This document shows, in pieces, positions 23,627-24,427 of a stretch of 24,427 nucleotides of DNA. A model generated the notes under the pieces. That model was not told where the DNA came from. It did no database searches and saw only the letters and a program-made list of their open reading frames with translations. The DNA lies in assembly GCA_014859215.1 (NCBI GenBank), contig JACUUS010000013.1, positions 1 through 24,427 of the forward strand, given 5' to 3'. The position numbers and the translations under genes were made by a program. The stretch's first letter is position 1, and the number at the start of each line of letters is the position of its first letter. The DNA comes from Dehalococcoidia bacterium (GTDB taxonomy: Bacteria > Chloroflexota > Dehalococcoidia > SZUA-161).

Positions 23627-23655
23627 TATATATGACGTATGTCACATACGCGCAA
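23627..23655 (-). promoter_or_regulatory. Probable rpoD promoter with a palindromic operator in the spacer
   Basis: On the minus strand TTGCGC (23655-23650), 17 bases, and TATATA (23632-23627) form a good promoter, with the start point near 23620 and a leader of about 55 nt. The spacer contains a perfect inverted repeat, CGTATGT-g-ACATACG (23636-23650), overlapped by TGAC-n4-GTCA (23633-23644). A repressor or activator site is a natural reading. Confidence 0.5.
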
Positions 23656-23773
23656 CCGGCTTGGGGATGGCTTCAAACATGCGAGGCGCACAATCCAGAA
23701 GGAGAGGGTGACCCGAGTGATCCATAGCTGGACCGCGGAATGCGAACGCGGGGGCTGCCTGTTCAAGTACTAA
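23639..23773 (+). CDS. Candidate small ORF, 44 codons (21 if the internal GTG is used)
   Basis: An ATG at 23639 opens a 44-residue frame ending SWTAECERGGCLFKY at 23773. A GTG at 23708, 3 nt after AAGGAG, or a GTG at 23717, 12 nt after it, would give 21 or 18 residues. The C-terminus has a Cys-x4-Cys pair and a GG. I do not recognise the peptide. The long version would begin inside the rpoD promoter without a ribosome site, so the short one is likelier if anything is translated. A terminator-like hairpin with T-rich tail follows at 23802-23865. It may be a leader peptide, a small protein or chance. Confidence 0.25.
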   Translation: MSHTRNRLGDGFKHARRTIQKERVTRVIHSWTAECERGGCLFKY

Positions 23774-23790
23774 CCGGCCGTGCCTGTTCA
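23756..23790. repeat. 10-bp direct repeat
   Basis: TGCCTGTTCA occurs at 23756-23765 and again at 23781-23790, 25 bases start to start, about two and a half helical turns. The first copy overlaps the end of the candidate small ORF. A protein binding site or chance repeat are both possible. Confidence 0.3.
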
Positions 23791-23801
23791 GCCAGTAATC
23801 C

Positions 23802-23865
23802 AGGCACTCTCTCCGACTCAGGTTCGGTTTGCGGCGGAATACGAGAGAGCCTGACTATCTTGTTT
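23802..23865 (+). terminator. Terminator-like hairpin upstream of the htrA-like gene
   Basis: AGGCaCTCTCTC (23802-23813) pairs with GAGAGAGCCT (23843-23852) with one bulged base. It is followed by a T-rich tail containing CTTGTTTTCT to about 23869. The form is that of an intrinsic terminator with a large loop on the plus strand. It would end a short transcript from the rpoD side, including the candidate small ORF, before promoter B. Confidence 0.4.
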
Positions 23866-23947
23866 TCTGCTTGCTGTATGCGCGCCGGTCCGTCAAGCAG
23901 GATACGCAGGCCTGGGACTCCATCCTGTCGCTGCGATGTGAGAATTC

Positions 23948-23976
23948 TTCAACTTTTTGCCTGGCAATTTTATGAC
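23948..23976 (+). promoter_or_regulatory. Putative promoter B, upstream of the htrA-like gene
   Basis: TTCAAC (23948-23953), a 17-base spacer with TTTTGCCT, and TATGAC (23971-23976). It is a near copy of promoter A at 20987-21015, with identical spacing and the shared block ATTTTATGACTTC. The leader to the first ATG is also about the same length in both places. Confidence 0.45.
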
Positions 23977-24066
23977 TTCGTTACTATCATAGTCGTACGC
24001 TGGAAGCACAGCATAGAAGCCTGAAGCATCGATATCATGGCTTCGATCGGGAAGGAGACAGTGCGC

Positions 24067-24393
24067 ATGTCGGAAATGCAGCCGGATTTTGATTTGACTT
24101 TCCTGGACTACAAGGGGCCTTCGGGAGCGGTTAAAGCGCCTCTGGAGGATGCGGGCGAAGCGGCGGAAGTCCTCGATGCATACTCCAAAGCGGTTGTAGA
24201 AGTGGTCGCAAATGTTGGACCGGCAGTCGCCCATGTGGGGATCAAGAGGGCAGTGAGCCGGATCGGGCCGGGACCTTATGAAGGGGAAGGGGCAGCTTCC
24301 GGGGTCATAATAACTCCAGACGGGTATATGGTCACCAATAGCCATGTCGTGCGGGCGGCAGAAGCGATCGACATTGGATTTGCGGATGGTTAA
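24067..24393 (+). pseudogene. HtrA/DegP-like trypsin-fold protease, truncated after the His motif
   Basis: From the ATG at 24067 (GGAG 9 nt upstream; ATG at 24037 also in frame) there are 108 residues, then a TAA at 24391. The last third, GEGAASGVIITPDGYMVTNSHVV, is the classic HtrA first-strand region with the catalytic His (NSHVV), then FADG and stop. HtrA proteins are normally 300 residues or more, with Asp, Ser and PDZ domains that are missing here. After the stop the same frame reads IDPAQTVVIDT for the last 34 bases of the window. There is no signal peptide or membrane anchor, unlike most HtrA proteins. This may be a nonsense mutation, a deletion, a sequencing error or a true short remnant; the window ends too soon to tell. 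Confidence 0.6.
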
Positions 24394-24427
24394 ATCGACC
24401 CTGCCCAGACCGTGGTCATCGACACAG

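Noticed and set aside
23733..23751. tRNA T-arm-like hairpin (CCGCG/CGCGG)
   Set aside because: The other arms of a tRNA and a 3' acceptor stem are absent.
23730..23752. String resembling a T-box core (TGGACCGCGG)
   Set aside because: The conserved AGGGTGG part is not complete, no specifier stem or antiterminator pair was found, and the downstream gene is a protease rather than an amino-acid gene.

Overview
The window looks like a chromosomal segment from a strictly anaerobic, moderately GC-rich bacterium. The best guess is Chloroflexota (Dehalococcoidia-like), at moderate confidence. The reasons are the RpoD sequence (LLDLIQEGN and RRGYKFSTYATWW signatures, acidic N-terminus without a recognisable region 1.1), two tungsten-type aldehyde ferredoxin oxidoreductases, corrinoid methyltransfer proteins, and a dispersed intergenic repeat of the 'GTCRTTGCGAG...GAGCGAAGGA' kind. 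No rRNA, tRNA, CRISPR array or insertion sequence was seen.

Region 1 (1-11103, all minus strand) is a tightly packed block of eleven genes. In transcription order they are: a saccharopine-dehydrogenase-family oxidoreductase, a non-pyrrolysine MttB-family methyltransferase, its corrinoid protein, a lipoprotein substrate-binding protein, LivG, LivF, LivH and LivM, an aldehyde:ferredoxin oxidoreductase (AOR), a four-cluster ferredoxin, and a second AOR that runs off the left edge. Several junctions are start/stop overlaps, including livM/aor and ferredoxin/aor2. My reading is one catabolic unit: import of a methylated amine or amino-acid-like compound, demethylation onto a corrinoid protein, dehydrogenation or cleavage of the product, and oxidation of an aldehyde with ferredoxin reduction. 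The methyl-corrinoid:tetrahydrofolate methyltransferase and the corrinoid-reactivating protein are not in the window.

Region 2 (11373-15746, minus) lies directly upstream on the same strand. It is a giant soluble sensor protein with seven PAS domains, a histidine kinase, a receiver and an OmpR-type winged-helix DNA-binding domain in one polypeptide: a complete two-component system in a single chain. It is the natural candidate regulator of region 1.

Region 3 (16001-20711) holds an EamA-family transporter (+), a HesA/MoeB/ThiF-type adenylyltransferase (-), an SGNH/GDSL hydrolase (+) and an acetoacetyl-CoA synthetase (+) with a good promoter.

Region 4 (20712-24427) contains an intergenic repeat, a small unknown protein, a DUF2267 protein, structured 3' sequences, rpoD (-) with palindromes in its promoter and leader, and a truncated HtrA/DegP-like protease gene (+). 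The unknown protein and the HtrA-like gene share a similar ~45-bp promoter-like element, and probably parts of the leader. A candidate small ORF followed by a terminator-like hairpin lies between rpoD and the htrA-like gene.
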